From: an uncultured Clostridia bacterium
GTDB taxonomy: Bacteria; Bacillota; Clostridia; Oscillospirales; Acutalibacteraceae
DNA length: 64,000 nucleotides
NCBI GenBank assembly: GCA_947630835.1
Contig: CANRIZ010000009.1
Span: 20,156-84,155, forward strand
Reading direction: 5' to 3'
Shown here: positions 50,437 to 58,393 of the stretch, one piece after another
Position numbering within the stretch: the first letter of the stretch is position 1
How the letters are laid out: each line of letters begins with the position of its first letter
Notes under the pieces: generated by a model
What the model was told of the DNA's origin: nothing
Database searches by the model: none
What the model saw: the letters and a program-made list of their open reading frames with translations, nothing else
Position numbers and translations under genes: made by a program

Positions 50437-51531
50437 TTAATCCATATATCCTTCCGCACAAAGAAGCTCCGCAAGCAATACCGCGCCGCCTGCCGCGCCT
50501 CTCAACGTGTTGTGGGAAAGACAAACAAATTTATAGTCGTACTGTGTATCTTCGCGAAGACGGCCTATCGAAATAGCCATACCGCCTTCAAGAGAACGGT
50601 TTAATTTCGTTTGAGGCATATTGTCCTCGGTGAAATAATTTAAAAACTGCTTGGGAGCGGAGGGTAAATTAAGCTCCTGCGGACGTCCCTTAAAGCTTTT
50701 CCAAATTTCAAGCATCTGTTCTTTAGTGGGCTTTTTACCGTCCTCAAATCTTACAAAAACCGCGCCCATATGACCGTTGGTAACGGGAACGCGCAAGCAT
50801 TGAGCTGTAAAGTTGGGCCTTTGCGAATCTGCGATAACGCTTCCTTCGATTTTACCCCAAATTTTAAGCGGTTCTTTCTCGCTCTTTTCCTCCTCGCCGC
50901 CGATATAGGGGATGACGTTATCAACCATTTCAGGCCAGGTTTCAAAGGTTTTTCCCGCTCCGGATATAGCCTGATAAGTGCATACAAGCACATCCTTTAC
51001 GCAGAAGCCCGCCTTGTCTATCGGGAAAAGCGCCGGCACATAGCCTTGAAGCGAGCAGTTGGGCTTGACGGCTATAAATCCGCGTTTTGTGCCGAGCCTT
51101 TTTCTCTGCTCGGGAATTATGTTGACGTGTTCGGGGTTAAGCTCGGGGAGAACCATAGGAACGTCGGGCGTATGCCTGTGAGCGCTGTTATTTGAAACAA
51201 CGGGACATTCCGCCTTAGCGTATTTTTCCTCCAAAGACTTAATTTCGTCCTTTTTCATATCAACGGCGCAGAAAACGAAGTCAACCAAGGCAGTAATTTT
51301 TTCTACGTCGTCTATTGCGTTCATAACGGTTAAATCCTTAACGGACTCGGGAATATCAACGTCCATACACCATTTTGAGCCGACCGCGTCCGAATATTTT
51401 TTTCCGGCGGAACGGGGGCTTGCGGCTACAGCGGTAATATTAAACCATGGATGCTTATCGAGTAAAGTGATAAATCTTTGACCTACCATGCCGGTTGCGC
51501 CGATAATTCCGACATTAAATTTCTTTTCCAC
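50437..51531 (-). CDS. asd: Aspartate-semialdehyde dehydrogenase
   Basis: A 364-residue Asd of the branch shared by archaea, yeast and some Clostridia (longer than the 330-residue Bacillus type). The NADP loop is GIIGATGMVGQRF, and the catalytic Cys is in KPNCSLQGYVPAL. TYQAISGAGK and the His in TNGHMGAVFV follow. It reduces aspartyl phosphate to the semialdehyde. First gene of the lysine operon; CGGAGGTAATTAC precedes the start (GTG-type), and transcription is controlled by the L-box upstream. Confidence 0.95.
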   Translation of the reverse strand: MEKKFNVGIIGATGMVGQRFITLLDKHPWFNITAVAASPRSAGKKYSDAVGSKWCMDVDIPESVKDLTVMNAIDDVEKITALVDFVFCAVDMKKDEIKSLEEKYAKAECPVVSNNSAHRHTPDVPMVLPELNPEHVNIIPEQRKRLGTKRGFIAVKPNCSLQGYVPALFPIDKAGFCVKDVLVCTYQAISGAGKTFETWPEMVDNVIPYIGGEEEKSEKEPLKIWGKIEGSVIADSQRPNFTAQCLRVPVTNGHMGAVFVRFEDGKKPTKEQMLEIWKSFKGRPQELNLPSAPKQFLNYFTEDNMPQTKLNRSLEGGMAISIGRLREDTQYDYKFVCLSHNTLRGAAGGAVLLAELLCAEGYMD

Positions 51532-51568
51532 TTGTAATTACCTCCGAAAAATGTTATTCTATTAGCTG

Positions 51569-51597
51569 CAAAAATAATAACCGGTATAAATACCGGT
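51569..51597 (-). terminator. L-box expression-platform terminator
   Basis: ACCGGTAT/ATACCGGT, 8-bp stem with a 2-base loop (extended by G-C at its base), followed on the minus strand by TTATTATTTTT, between the lysine aptamer and asd. Confidence 0.88.
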
Positions 51598-51643
51598 CAT
51601 CATCAGTTAAACGGGTGAAATTGAAACTGTGTAATTTCAATAT

Positions 51644-51807
51644 GATAGCACTCCATCAAACAATGATGACAGTTATATTGTTATTCACAATATACCCAGA
51701 CTAAAGCTGTTCAGCTAAAACTTTGTCTTCGGCAAGAACACCTTTCATATGCGGTCGTAAAACGCTGAATTTTCGCGCATATTACTGATTGTTTTTGCAC
51801 CTCTATC
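51644..51807 (-). promoter_or_regulatory. Lysine riboswitch (L-box)
   Basis: On the minus strand the leader of asd shows all conserved L-box parts in order: GATAGAGGTGC, AGTAATATGCGCG, GAAAGGTGTTCTTGCCGAAG, TAGCTGAACAGC, CTGGGTATATTG, ACTGTCATC and GGAGTGCTATC. P1 is GATAG/CTATC. Bound lysine should favour the terminator behind it and shut off asd-dapA-dapB. Confidence 0.95.
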
Positions 51808-51819
51808 GCAGTTGTATAT

Positions 51820-51848
51820 ATAATACCACCATTATATAGTATAGTCAA
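51820..51848 (-). promoter_or_regulatory. Promoter of the lysine operon
   Basis: Minus strand TTGACT (51843-51848), 17-base spacer, TATTAT (51820-51825), just before the L-box. The divergent queA gene starts 39 bases away. Confidence 0.8.
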
Positions 51849-51886
51849 ATAATTTTTGAAATTTTTATGTTTGCAGGAGAAATTTG

Positions 51887-52915
51887 ATGAAAAAAAGTGA
51901 TTTTTACTATGATTTGCCCAAAGAGCGCATAGCTCAAACGCCTATAGAACCCAGAGACAGCTCTAAAATGATGGTAATTGACAGAAAAACCGACGCAATC
52001 GAGGACAGGCATTTTTACGATATAACGGATTATCTCAATAAAGGCGATTTGCTTATACTAAACGATACAAAGGTTTTGCCCGCCCGTCTTTACGGCGTTA
52101 AGGAGGACACCGGTGCGCAGGTGGAATTTTTAATGCTCAACCAAGTTGAAAACGATGTTTGGGAGGTTATGACAGGTCCCGGCAGGAGAGCCAAGAAAGG
52201 TTCGAAATTCGTTTTCGGCAACGGATTATTAAAGTCGGAAATACTTGAAATAAAGGATAACGGAAACAGGATTGCAAAATTCTTTTACGATGGCAGCAAT
52301 ATATACGACGTACTTTCAAGGGTCGGCGAGATGCCGCTTCCGCATTACATAACCGAAAAGCTTGAGGACGCCGACAGATACCAGACCGTTTATGCAAAGG
52401 AGCTCGGTTCTGCCGCCGCGCCCACGGCAGGGTTGCATTTTACCGAAGATATACTTAAAAAGCTCAAAGAAAAGGGCGTAAATATAGGTTACGTTACTCT
52501 GCACGTCGGAATAGGTACTTTCAGACCCGTAAAAACAGAAAATATAGAAGAACACTTAATGCACTCCGAGCATTACTTTCTGCCCGGGGAAACAGCTGAT
52601 TTGATTAACAAAACCAAGGAAAACGGCGGCAGAGTTATAGCCGTAGGCACAACAAGCTGCAGAACTCTTGAAAGCGTTGCTGCATACAAGTCGAAAATCT
52701 GCGAGTCTGAGGGTTGGACAAGCATTTTTATTTACCCGGGATATAAATTCAAATGTATCGACGGTCTGCTTACCAATTTCCATTTGCCCGAAAGCACGCT
52801 TATTATGTTGGTTTCCGCTTTTTATGAGCGTGAAAAGGTGCTTGCGGCTTACAAAAAAGCCGTTGAGGACAACTACAGATTTTTCAGCTTCGGCGATTGT
52901 ATGCTCTTATTATAA
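51887..52915 (+). CDS. queA: S-adenosylmethionine:tRNA ribosyltransferase-isomerase
   Basis: QueA adds the ribosyl part of SAM to 7-aminomethyl-7-deazaguanine in tRNA, giving epoxyqueuosine. About 342 residues with [43 protein letters not shown] and the VGIGTFRPV block. ATG 51887 follows GCAGGAGA. It is directly followed by tgt, the usual order. Later queuosine steps (queG/queH) are not in the window. Confidence 0.97.
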   Translation: MKKSDFYYDLPKERIAQTPIEPRDSSKMMVIDRKTDAIEDRHFYDITDYLNKGDLLILNDTKVLPARLYGVKEDTGAQVEFLMLNQVENDVWEVMTGPGRRAKKGSKFVFGNGLLKSEILEIKDNGNRIAKFFYDGSNIYDVLSRVGEMPLPHYITEKLEDADRYQTVYAKELGSAAAPTAGLHFTEDILKKLKEKGVNIGYVTLHVGIGTFRPVKTENIEEHLMHSEHYFLPGETADLINKTKENGGRVIAVGTTSCRTLESVAAYKSKICESEGWTSIFIYPGYKFKCIDGLLTNFHLPESTLIMLVSAFYEREKVLAAYKKAVEDNYRFFSFGDCMLLL

Positions 52916-52944
52916 TAACTATTTTTGATGAAATCAGGTGCGTT

Positions 52945-54075
52945 ATGTTTAAATTGATAAAAAACGAAGGCACGGCAAGAAGGGGAGAGTTTACCACCGT
53001 TCACGGCACGGTTCAAACTCCCGCTTTTATGAACGTCGCCACTGCGGGAGCTATTAAGGGTGCGCTTTCGTCTTATGATTTAAAAGAAATAGGCTGTCAG
53101 GTTCAGCTTTGCAATACATATCATCTTCACGTTAGACCCGGAGACGATTTGATTAAACAGCTCGGAGGGCTTCATAAGTTTACCGGTTGGGACGGTCCCA
53201 TACTTACCGACAGCGGAGGGTTTCAGGTATTCTCGCTTGCAAAGCTTCGCAAAATTCGTGAAGAGGGCGTGGATTTTAATTCTCATGTCGACGGCAGGCA
53301 CATTTTTATGGGCCCCGAGGAGAGCATGCAAATTCAGTCAAATTTGGGTTCGACCATAGCCATGGCTTTTGACGAATGTGTTGAAAATCCTGCCGAATAC
53401 TCCTATGCAAAGCAGTCGAGCGAGAGAACCGTTCGTTGGCTCAAACGCTGTAAAACAGAAATTAAAAGGCTCAACGCTTTGCCCGATACCGTCAACAAAA
53501 ATCAGCTTTTATTCGGTATAAATCAGGGCGCAACGTACGAGGACTTGAGAATCGATAATATGAAGCGCATATCGGAGCTTGAGCTTGACGGCTACGCCGT
53601 AGGCGGTCTTGCGGTCGGAGAGCCCAAGGAGGAAATGTATTATATTATTTCGGCGGTTGAACCCTATATGCCAAAGGATAAAATACGCTACCTTATGGGC
53701 GTTGGAACGCCGGGCAATATACTTGAGGGCGTCAGCAGGGGAATTGACCTTTTTGACTGCGTTATGCCCTCAAGAAACGCAAGACACGGACATTTGTTTA
53801 CCAATATGGGAATTATTAATATCAATAACGAAAAATACCGCAATGATATGTCACCGATTGAAGAAGGATGCCTGTGTCCCACATGCCAAAGGCACTCAAA
53901 AGCGTACATACGTCATCTTTTTAAAGCAAAAGAAATGCTTGCTATGAGACTTTGCGTAACGCATAACCTATATTTTTATAATATGCTTATGCTCAAAATC
54001 CGTGAAGCGCTCGATAACGGAAATTTTATTGAATTTAAAAACAAATATACCGATTTGCTCGATACAAGAATATAA
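52945..54075 (+). CDS. tgt: tRNA-guanine transglycosylase
   Basis: Tgt exchanges G34 for preQ1 in tRNAs with GUN anticodons. About 376 residues: TPAFMNVATAGAIKG, GGFQVFSLAKLRKI with the nucleophile/base Asp regions ILTDSGG and GIDLFDCVMPSRNARHG (in part), and zinc ligands CLCPTCQRHSKAY with a later His. ATG 52945 is preceded by CAGGTGC; the frame extends upstream into the queA end. A yajC gene follows, as in many bacteria. Confidence 0.97.
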   Translation: MFKLIKNEGTARRGEFTTVHGTVQTPAFMNVATAGAIKGALSSYDLKEIGCQVQLCNTYHLHVRPGDDLIKQLGGLHKFTGWDGPILTDSGGFQVFSLAKLRKIREEGVDFNSHVDGRHIFMGPEESMQIQSNLGSTIAMAFDECVENPAEYSYAKQSSERTVRWLKRCKTEIKRLNALPDTVNKNQLLFGINQGATYEDLRIDNMKRISELELDGYAVGGLAVGEPKEEMYYIISAVEPYMPKDKIRYLMGVGTPGNILEGVSRGIDLFDCVMPSRNARHGHLFTNMGIININNEKYRNDMSPIEEGCLCPTCQRHSKAYIRHLFKAKEMLAMRLCVTHNLYFYNMLMLKIREALDNGNFIEFKNKYTDLLDTRI

Positions 54076-54098
54076 CGTATTTTAATTTTAATATTCGC

Positions 54099-54127
54099 TT
54101 GCAATATTTATAAAAGCAATGTATAAT
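54099..54127 (+). promoter_or_regulatory. Promoter of yajC
   Basis: TTGCAA (54099-54104), 17-base spacer, TATAAT (54122-54127), 34 bases before the yajC start. Confidence 0.7.
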
Positions 54128-54160
54128 ACATAATGTTAATTTTAATTTGGAGGAAAAGTA

Positions 54161-54565
54161 ATGTATTTTTTTAACTTCTTAGAGGCTACGGCAAGTACAG
54201 GCGCTAACAGAAACAGTATGCTTTCCACTATTCTCTTGATGGTTGTTCTTTTCGGCGGAATGTATTTCCTTATGATAAGACCTCAGAAAAAGCAGCAAAA
54301 GAAAGAACAGGAAATGCGTGAAAGCACCCAGGTCGGCGATGAAATTACCACAATCGGCGGTATAATCGGACGAGTTGTAACCGTAAAGGAAGATTCTTTA
54401 ATTATCGAAACAGGCGCCGACAGAAATAAGATGAAAATTACCCGTTGGGCAATTCAGGCAAATAATACGGCTAACGAAAAGCTTAAGGCGGAAAGAGAAG
54501 CCGCAAGAGCCGCCGCGGAAAAGGAAAGAGAAGAAAAGAAAAACAAAAATAAAAAAGAAGACTGA
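54161..54565 (+). CDS. yajC: Preprotein translocase accessory subunit YajC
   Basis: A 134-residue protein with one membrane helix (about residues 20-42, TILLMVVLFGGMYFLMIRP), the conserved RPQKKQQKKEQEM follow-on, an SH3-like domain (GDEITTIGGIIGRVV) and a long Lys/Glu-rich tail. YajC associates with SecDF. The tail (AAEKEREEKKNKNKKED) is longer and more charged than in many homologues. secDF is not seen in the window. Confidence 0.92.
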   Translation: MYFFNFLEATASTGANRNSMLSTILLMVVLFGGMYFLMIRPQKKQQKKEQEMRESTQVGDEITTIGGIIGRVVTVKEDSLIIETGADRNKMKITRWAIQANNTANEKLKAEREAARAAAEKEREEKKNKNKKED

Positions 54566-54585
54566 ATTTAAGTAATAAAGAAACA

Positions 54586-54624
54586 AACCCTCTCATAACC
54601 TTTTAGTAGGTGATGAGGGGGGTT
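54586..54624 (+). promoter_or_regulatory. Hairpin covering the ribosome binding site of the next gene
   Basis: AACCCTCTCAT pairs with ATGAGGGGGGTT across a 16-base loop, and the 3' arm contains the purine-rich GAGGGGGG that would serve as the ribosome binding site for the ATG at 54630. A few Ts follow, so it may also act as a terminator for yajC. Confidence 0.6.
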
Positions 54625-54629
54625 ATTTT

Positions 54630-55034
54630 ATGCAGAAAAATAAAACATTCTCTTTGGTAAACTGCCTTATTTCATACGCTTTGTCGGCTTTGATAGGTTT
54701 AAGCGTGTTTATAGCCGTTTTGGCGATTTTGTCATTGATAAATTTAAAAAATCCTGTCTTTGATTCGCACGAATTTACAGCTCAAATTATTTCCGCCATT
54801 TTGGCTTCTGCGGTAACAGGCGTCGCTTGCGGCAAAGTAAAAAACAAGGCGATAATAAACGGCTGTATCTCGGGCGTGATTTTAAGCGTTTACATAATAA
54901 TACTTCTTACGATAGTAAGCTCCTGCAATTTTAATATTAAGGAGCTGATAATTATTATTTTGTGCATTGTTGTATCAACCTCAAGCGCAATAATAAAAAG
55001 CAATTTTTTAAGACCTAAACGGAGGAGAAAATGA
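54630..55034 (+). CDS. TIGR04086/YrzE-type four-helix membrane protein
   Basis: A 134-residue integral membrane protein with four hydrophobic segments and a basic C-terminal tail (LRPKRRRK). The layout matches the TIGR04086 (YrzE) family, which usually lies near yajC and secD genes in Clostridia. Function unknown. Its end overlaps the next gene by 4 bases (ATGA), implying coupling. The upstream hairpin may limit its translation. Confidence 0.75.
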   Translation: MQKNKTFSLVNCLISYALSALIGLSVFIAVLAILSLINLKNPVFDSHEFTAQIISAILASAVTGVACGKVKNKAIINGCISGVILSVYIIILLTIVSSCNFNIKELIIIILCIVVSTSSAIIKSNFLRPKRRRK

Positions 55035-55663
55035 TTAAAAGACGTAAATTTGCAAAGAGAAGCAAAGTAAAAACAGGAAAATTTATTAAGAGCAATCAAA
55101 AAACGGTGTTTTTGGTATTTATATTTATTATCGGGCTGTTTTCGGGCGCATTTTCAATTAAAAACGCCGACGCTCAAACGCTTGTAAAGATAAAGGAAAT
55201 AAGCGAAAATTATCTATTAATGAAAAATACAGATTCTGTTATGCAGAACTTTATTTCATCGGCGGTTACCGATTTGGTTTTTATAGGAGTATCGGCGGTT
55301 TTCGGGCTCTGCCTGGCAGGCGCTCCGCTGCTTTGGGCGCTGCCTGCCGTGAGAGGACTCGGAATAGGTATAATTTTAGGCTACATATACAGTACTTACA
55401 GCGTAGACGGTTTGCTTTATGCAATAGCGGCAATTTGTATTCCCGCTTCATTTTCCGTCTGCGCCTTGATTATTAGCTGCAAAGAAAGTATTTTAACGGT
55501 AAAGGATATACAGCTTGCCTTTGCAAATCAAAAGGAAATTAACACAAAGCAATATTATAAACTGTACATATTAAGAAACATAATTTTGTATATTGTTATG
55601 CTGTTTTCTGCGGCGTTGGGAAGCGTAGTGGTTTTACTGCCGAACGTCAGTCTTCCTGCTTGA
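55031..55663 (+). CDS. spoIIM: SpoIIM-like membrane protein
   Basis: A 210-residue membrane protein with a basic N-terminus and about five membrane segments. The motif VRGLGIGIILGYIYSTY and the extracytoplasmic start LFSGAFSIKNADAQTLVKIKEI fit the SpoIIM/DUF95 family. SpoIIM is part of the SpoIIDMP engulfment machine in sporulation. Its neighbourhood with a Xer-type recombinase gene is known from Clostridia, but here the two genes are convergent and overlap by 17 bases at their 3' ends. Confidence 0.8.
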   Translation: MIKRRKFAKRSKVKTGKFIKSNQKTVFLVFIFIIGLFSGAFSIKNADAQTLVKIKEISENYLLMKNTDSVMQNFISSAVTDLVFIGVSAVFGLCLAGAPLLWALPAVRGLGIGIILGYIYSTYSVDGLLYAIAAICIPASFSVCALIISCKESILTVKDIQLAFANQKEINTKQYYKLYILRNIILYIVMLFSAALGSVVVLLPNVSLPA

Positions 55664-56660
55664 CCTTTTCGGGAACTTTCGGAAGCTCCTGCTTAACGTT
55701 TGCAAGCGGATTGCTCTCCGACGCTTTTTTCAGCTGAGCGTCAACTATATGAGTATATATTTCGGTAGTACCGAGGTTTTCATGCCCCAAAATATCCTTT
55801 AAAACCAGCACGTCTACATTTCCGTATTGATACATGAGCGTAGCTGCGGTATGCCTTAGCTTATGGGTGGATAAGCCTCTGCCTTCAAGACCGGCTTTTT
55901 CAAGATTTTCGTACACTATATGCTGAACGGTTTTTGGGCTGATTCTTTTTAATCTGCTGCTTAAAAACAGGGCGTCCTTATCAATAACGCCTTCGACGGG
56001 ACGAACGGACATATAATTTTTAATGGCGTCAAGACAGGCTTGATTTAAATAAATGGTTCGCTCTTTATTGCCTTTACCCGTAATATACAGCGTATTATTG
56101 TCCCTTATATCCTTGTAATTTATCGAAACAAGCTCGGAAAGTCTTAAACCGCAGTTCAAAAAAAGAACCAAAATGCAAAAGTCCCTTTCTTTAAATTTAC
56201 CGTCAACGCAATTTAAAAGCCGTAGGCTTTCGTCAAGAGTAAGATATTTTGGCTTTGCTTTTTTCTTTTTCGGGGTTTCAAGCTCCTCCATAGGGTTTTC
56301 TTCCAAAAGCTTCTGTTGGGTTGACAAATACTTAAAAAACGCCCTAATGCTTGCAACCTTTCTCGCTCTTGAAGCGGAATCGTTGTTACGCTCACCCTTA
56401 CAATAGGATAAAAATTTATACGCGTCGTTTAAAGTGACCTCTTTCAAAAAGGGGAGATCAACGTCGCTTATATCAATATCCTCTATGGACGCATCATAGG
56501 GGACAAGCCCTTTATCTTTCTTTAAAAACTTTAAAAAAAGCTTAATATCGAGGCAGTATTCCTCAACGGTAAGGGTGGATTTATTTTTAACTACATAAAT
56601 ATTTTGCAGAAATTCCTTTAAAAGACGGGGTAAATTTGGGTCGCTTGAATATTTCAGCAT
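55647..56660 (-). CDS. Xer-type tyrosine recombinase
   Basis: A 337-residue tyrosine recombinase with an N-terminal SAM-like core-binding domain (residues 10-125) and catalytic domain. The catalytic residues are Arg173 in CGLRLSEL, Lys about 199 in GKGNKER, His266 and Arg269 in HKLRHTAAT, His293 in LGHENLGTTE and Tyr302 in IYTHI. Pattern and spoIIM neighbour suggest the chromosomal dimer-resolution recombinase (XerC/XerD-like) rather than a phage integrase, but it is the nearest recombinase to the prophage and probably served its integration. A frame opens at 56729; ATG 56660 is chosen because CGGAGG lies 9 bases upstream. The C-terminal tail (about 25 residues, Lys/Glu/Pro-rich) is unusual. 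Confidence 0.93.
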   Translation of the reverse strand: MLKYSSDPNLPRLLKEFLQNIYVVKNKSTLTVEEYCLDIKLFLKFLKKDKGLVPYDASIEDIDISDVDLPFLKEVTLNDAYKFLSYCKGERNNDSASRARKVASIRAFFKYLSTQQKLLEENPMEELETPKKKKAKPKYLTLDESLRLLNCVDGKFKERDFCILVLFLNCGLRLSELVSINYKDIRDNNTLYITGKGNKERTIYLNQACLDAIKNYMSVRPVEGVIDKDALFLSSRLKRISPKTVQHIVYENLEKAGLEGRGLSTHKLRHTAATLMYQYGNVDVLVLKDILGHENLGTTEIYTHIVDAQLKKASESNPLANVKQELPKVPEKVKQED

Positions 56661-56674
56661 AAAACATAGCCTCC

Positions 56675-56689
56675 GTGAAACAGTTTCAC
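56675..56689. promoter_or_regulatory. Perfect inverted repeat GTGAAACAGTTTCAC upstream of the recombinase
   Basis: A 7-bp perfect inverted repeat with a single central base lies directly upstream of the recombinase ribosome binding site (CGGAGG). It could be an operator or an RNA hairpin influencing translation. Confidence 0.5.
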
Positions 56690-57210
56690 AACAAATACTA
56701 AAATTATAATTTATATCAATATTAGGCAATACAAGGCGTCGTTATACAATACGTTTAACGCTAAAGGCCGTAAAATCGGGCGAGTATGAATTAAATTTAC
56801 AGAAACGAAAAAATAATAACTTAAATAATAACTTTAAATGATAATTATTATATTAACTATTTTAACAGCTATATGCCGAAATTTCAAATATAATTGCAAT
56901 AAAAGTAAATTTTCGGAAAATTAAAATCTGATAGAAATTATTTAATTTAACAAAGTATCATTGAAAAAATTTCTATCGCCGTGAAACCAAAATAAATTTT
57001 TAAAAATTTCGCTAACGGCAAATAAAAAATTATATGAAGTGGTAAAAGCTTAAAATTGAGATAAATCAAAAGAATATATTGCTTGTACAAAAATAAATGA
57101 AATCAAAATAAATTCAGAGCTAAAAAAGATATAAAATACATTAAGCCGGATTGTGAGAACACAGCAATTAAAGCCTACTTAATACTATGATATTATTCCG
57201 TTTTTGGCAT
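56690..57210. other. AT-rich intergenic region without recognisable genes
   Basis: About 520 bases between the recombinase gene and the terminator beside the prophage. It has scattered poly-A/T stretches and no ORF with a ribosome binding site on either strand. Its base composition is already close to that of the prophage. I see no tRNA, no repeat and no second dif-like site. Confidence 0.6.
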
Positions 57211-57247
57211 AAAAGAGCCTGTTTTTATGTGTTTTCGGCTTTTTTTG
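57211..57247. terminator. Hairpin with T tract next to the prophage boundary
   Basis: AAAAGAGCC and GGCTTTTTTT form a 9-bp stem (one G-U) across a 17-base loop. The T run follows on the plus strand, and a shorter one on the minus strand. It lies 10 bases from the dif-like site and could stop phage transcription leaving the prophage, or plus-strand transcription entering it. Confidence 0.55.
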
Positions 57248-57256
57248 CTCCTCTTA

Positions 57257-57284
57257 ATTATACAAAATATTAATTATGTATAAT
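57257..57284. other. dif-like Xer recombination site, candidate prophage attachment site
   Basis: A 28-bp site with dyad symmetry: arms ATTATACA and TGTATAAT around a 12-base centre; the symmetry extends one to two more bases outwards. The right half, ATTATGTATAAT, differs from the right half of the Bacillus dif site (ATTATGTAAACT) at two positions, and the whole site matches that dif at 18 of 28 bases by hand alignment. It lies exactly where the AT-rich phage gene block ends and about 0.6 kb from a Xer-type gene. A matching copy is expected at the other phage end, beyond the window. Confidence 0.6.
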
Positions 57285-57296
57285 TACTTGTGCATT

Positions 57297-57505
57297 TTAC
57301 CGATTCCCTATCTCAATAAGTTTTATTATATCATCAGAAAATTTTTTAAACAACTTAAATTCTAATTCAGCTTTATATATTAAAAAAAAATCTGCTATTT
57401 CGTGATTTTGGAATTTATAAAAATTATTTAAAGCAGATATGTAATATTTTGATAATGAACCTCAGAATCAAAAAGAAAACGCAAAATTAAACTTTCATCA
57501 ACCAT
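57297..57505 (-). pseudogene. Small phage ORF split by a one-base shift
   Basis: A 25-codon ORF begins at ATG 57505, overlapping the end of the replication gene by 8 bases, and stops at 57428. Another frame continues seamlessly from the same point (YYISALNNFYKFQNHEIAD ... KLFKKFSDDIIKLIEIGNR) to a stop at 57297. One more A in the four-A tract at 57447-57450 would give one 69-residue protein, MVDESLILRFLFDSEVHYQ followed by KYYISAL. No family is recognised. It may be broken, a base-calling error, or a programmed shift. Confidence 0.6.
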
Positions 57506-58319
57506 CTTGTTTAAACCTTCCATATTTAATTATAGTTTTTTGAATTTTAGAATTATCAAAAGCTAAAGGCGCAAGTAAAATGTCAGTTCTATAAAAGTTC
57601 AAATTACTAACTATTAAATTGTAATCACTATAAATTTGTTCAGACTTATCAGCAATATAAGTATTATCATCAATTTTATAGACAGGTAAATTAAATTGAT
57701 ATGGACGAGACAGACCCTTGCTACAGCAAAAAAAACGTTTATTAAAATCATTTAAATTATCTTTAGTAATATATTTACAAACATAAGAAGCAACATCGTT
57801 AATTTGCTCTTTATTATCATATTTAAGACCATCTAAAATATGAATATCGGTATTACCACGCCAATGCTTATTAATTATTTCAAATGGAATATACTCATTA
57901 TTAAATATAACAATATGAGCGTGAATGCTCCCTTCATTACCTTCCTTAGCTCCCCTTTTTTTCTGCCGCTCTAAAACGTATAAATAACGAATATTGAAAT
58001 TTTCCCTTTTCATAGCTTTAAAAAAAGCAGATAAACGCTTACGAAAAACTTGTTCATCTAAAACAGTATCAGAAGTAGTTAAAGTTAAAAACTTTGAATG
58101 TGGAGTTAAATTAGCGTCTATTATGCCTTTAATAATAGATTGAGTGCGATACAAATTATCTTGTCTTTTTTCAAAATTTTCAGGCTTTATTTTTTTTAAA
58201 TTATTTAAATTACTTCTTTTTTCCCCAAGTTGATAAGGAATTTTATATTTTTTAATAATAACATTATTAGGTGTCAAAGAAATCTTAGCAGCAGAATAAA
58301 CATTATCCCGTTTATCCAT
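57498..58319 (-). CDS. HUH-type rolling-circle replication initiator of the phage
   Basis: A 273-residue Rep-like protein. Motif I is KFLTLTTSD (residues 77-84), the metal-binding HUH motif is IHAHIVIF (His133, His135), and motif III is ASYVCKYITKDN with Tyr179 and Tyr183, a two-tyrosine arrangement with the Lys between them. It should nick the double-strand origin and start rolling-circle synthesis of phage single strands. Plasmid Reps of similar build exist, but the Zot and coat genes around it indicate a phage. It follows the Zot gene by about 75 bases, which hold the GC-rich GGGGCGGGGC stretch at 58382-58395. Confidence 0.88.
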   Translation of the reverse strand: MDKRDNVYSAAKISLTPNNVIIKKYKIPYQLGEKRSNLNNLKKIKPENFEKRQDNLYRTQSIIKGIIDANLTPHSKFLTLTTSDTVLDEQVFRKRLSAFFKAMKRENFNIRYLYVLERQKKRGAKEGNEGSIHAHIVIFNNEYIPFEIINKHWRGNTDIHILDGLKYDNKEQINDVASYVCKYITKDNLNDFNKRFFCCSKGLSRPYQFNLPVYKIDDNTYIADKSEQIYSDYNLIVSNLNFYRTDILLAPLAFDNSKIQKTIIKYGRFKQDG

Positions 58320-58393
58320 ATTAAAACCTTATTTTGTCTGACTTATGAGTTTTTAGTAAATATTAATAGGGGGGCGGGCTTCCGCCCCGCCCC

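Noticed and set aside
55647..56729. Recombinase as the prophage's own integrase.
   Set aside because: The gene lies outside the dif-like boundary, next to a spoIIM-like gene as in other Clostridia, and its sequence pattern is XerC/D-like. It is more likely the host recombinase used by the phage, though the alternative is not excluded.
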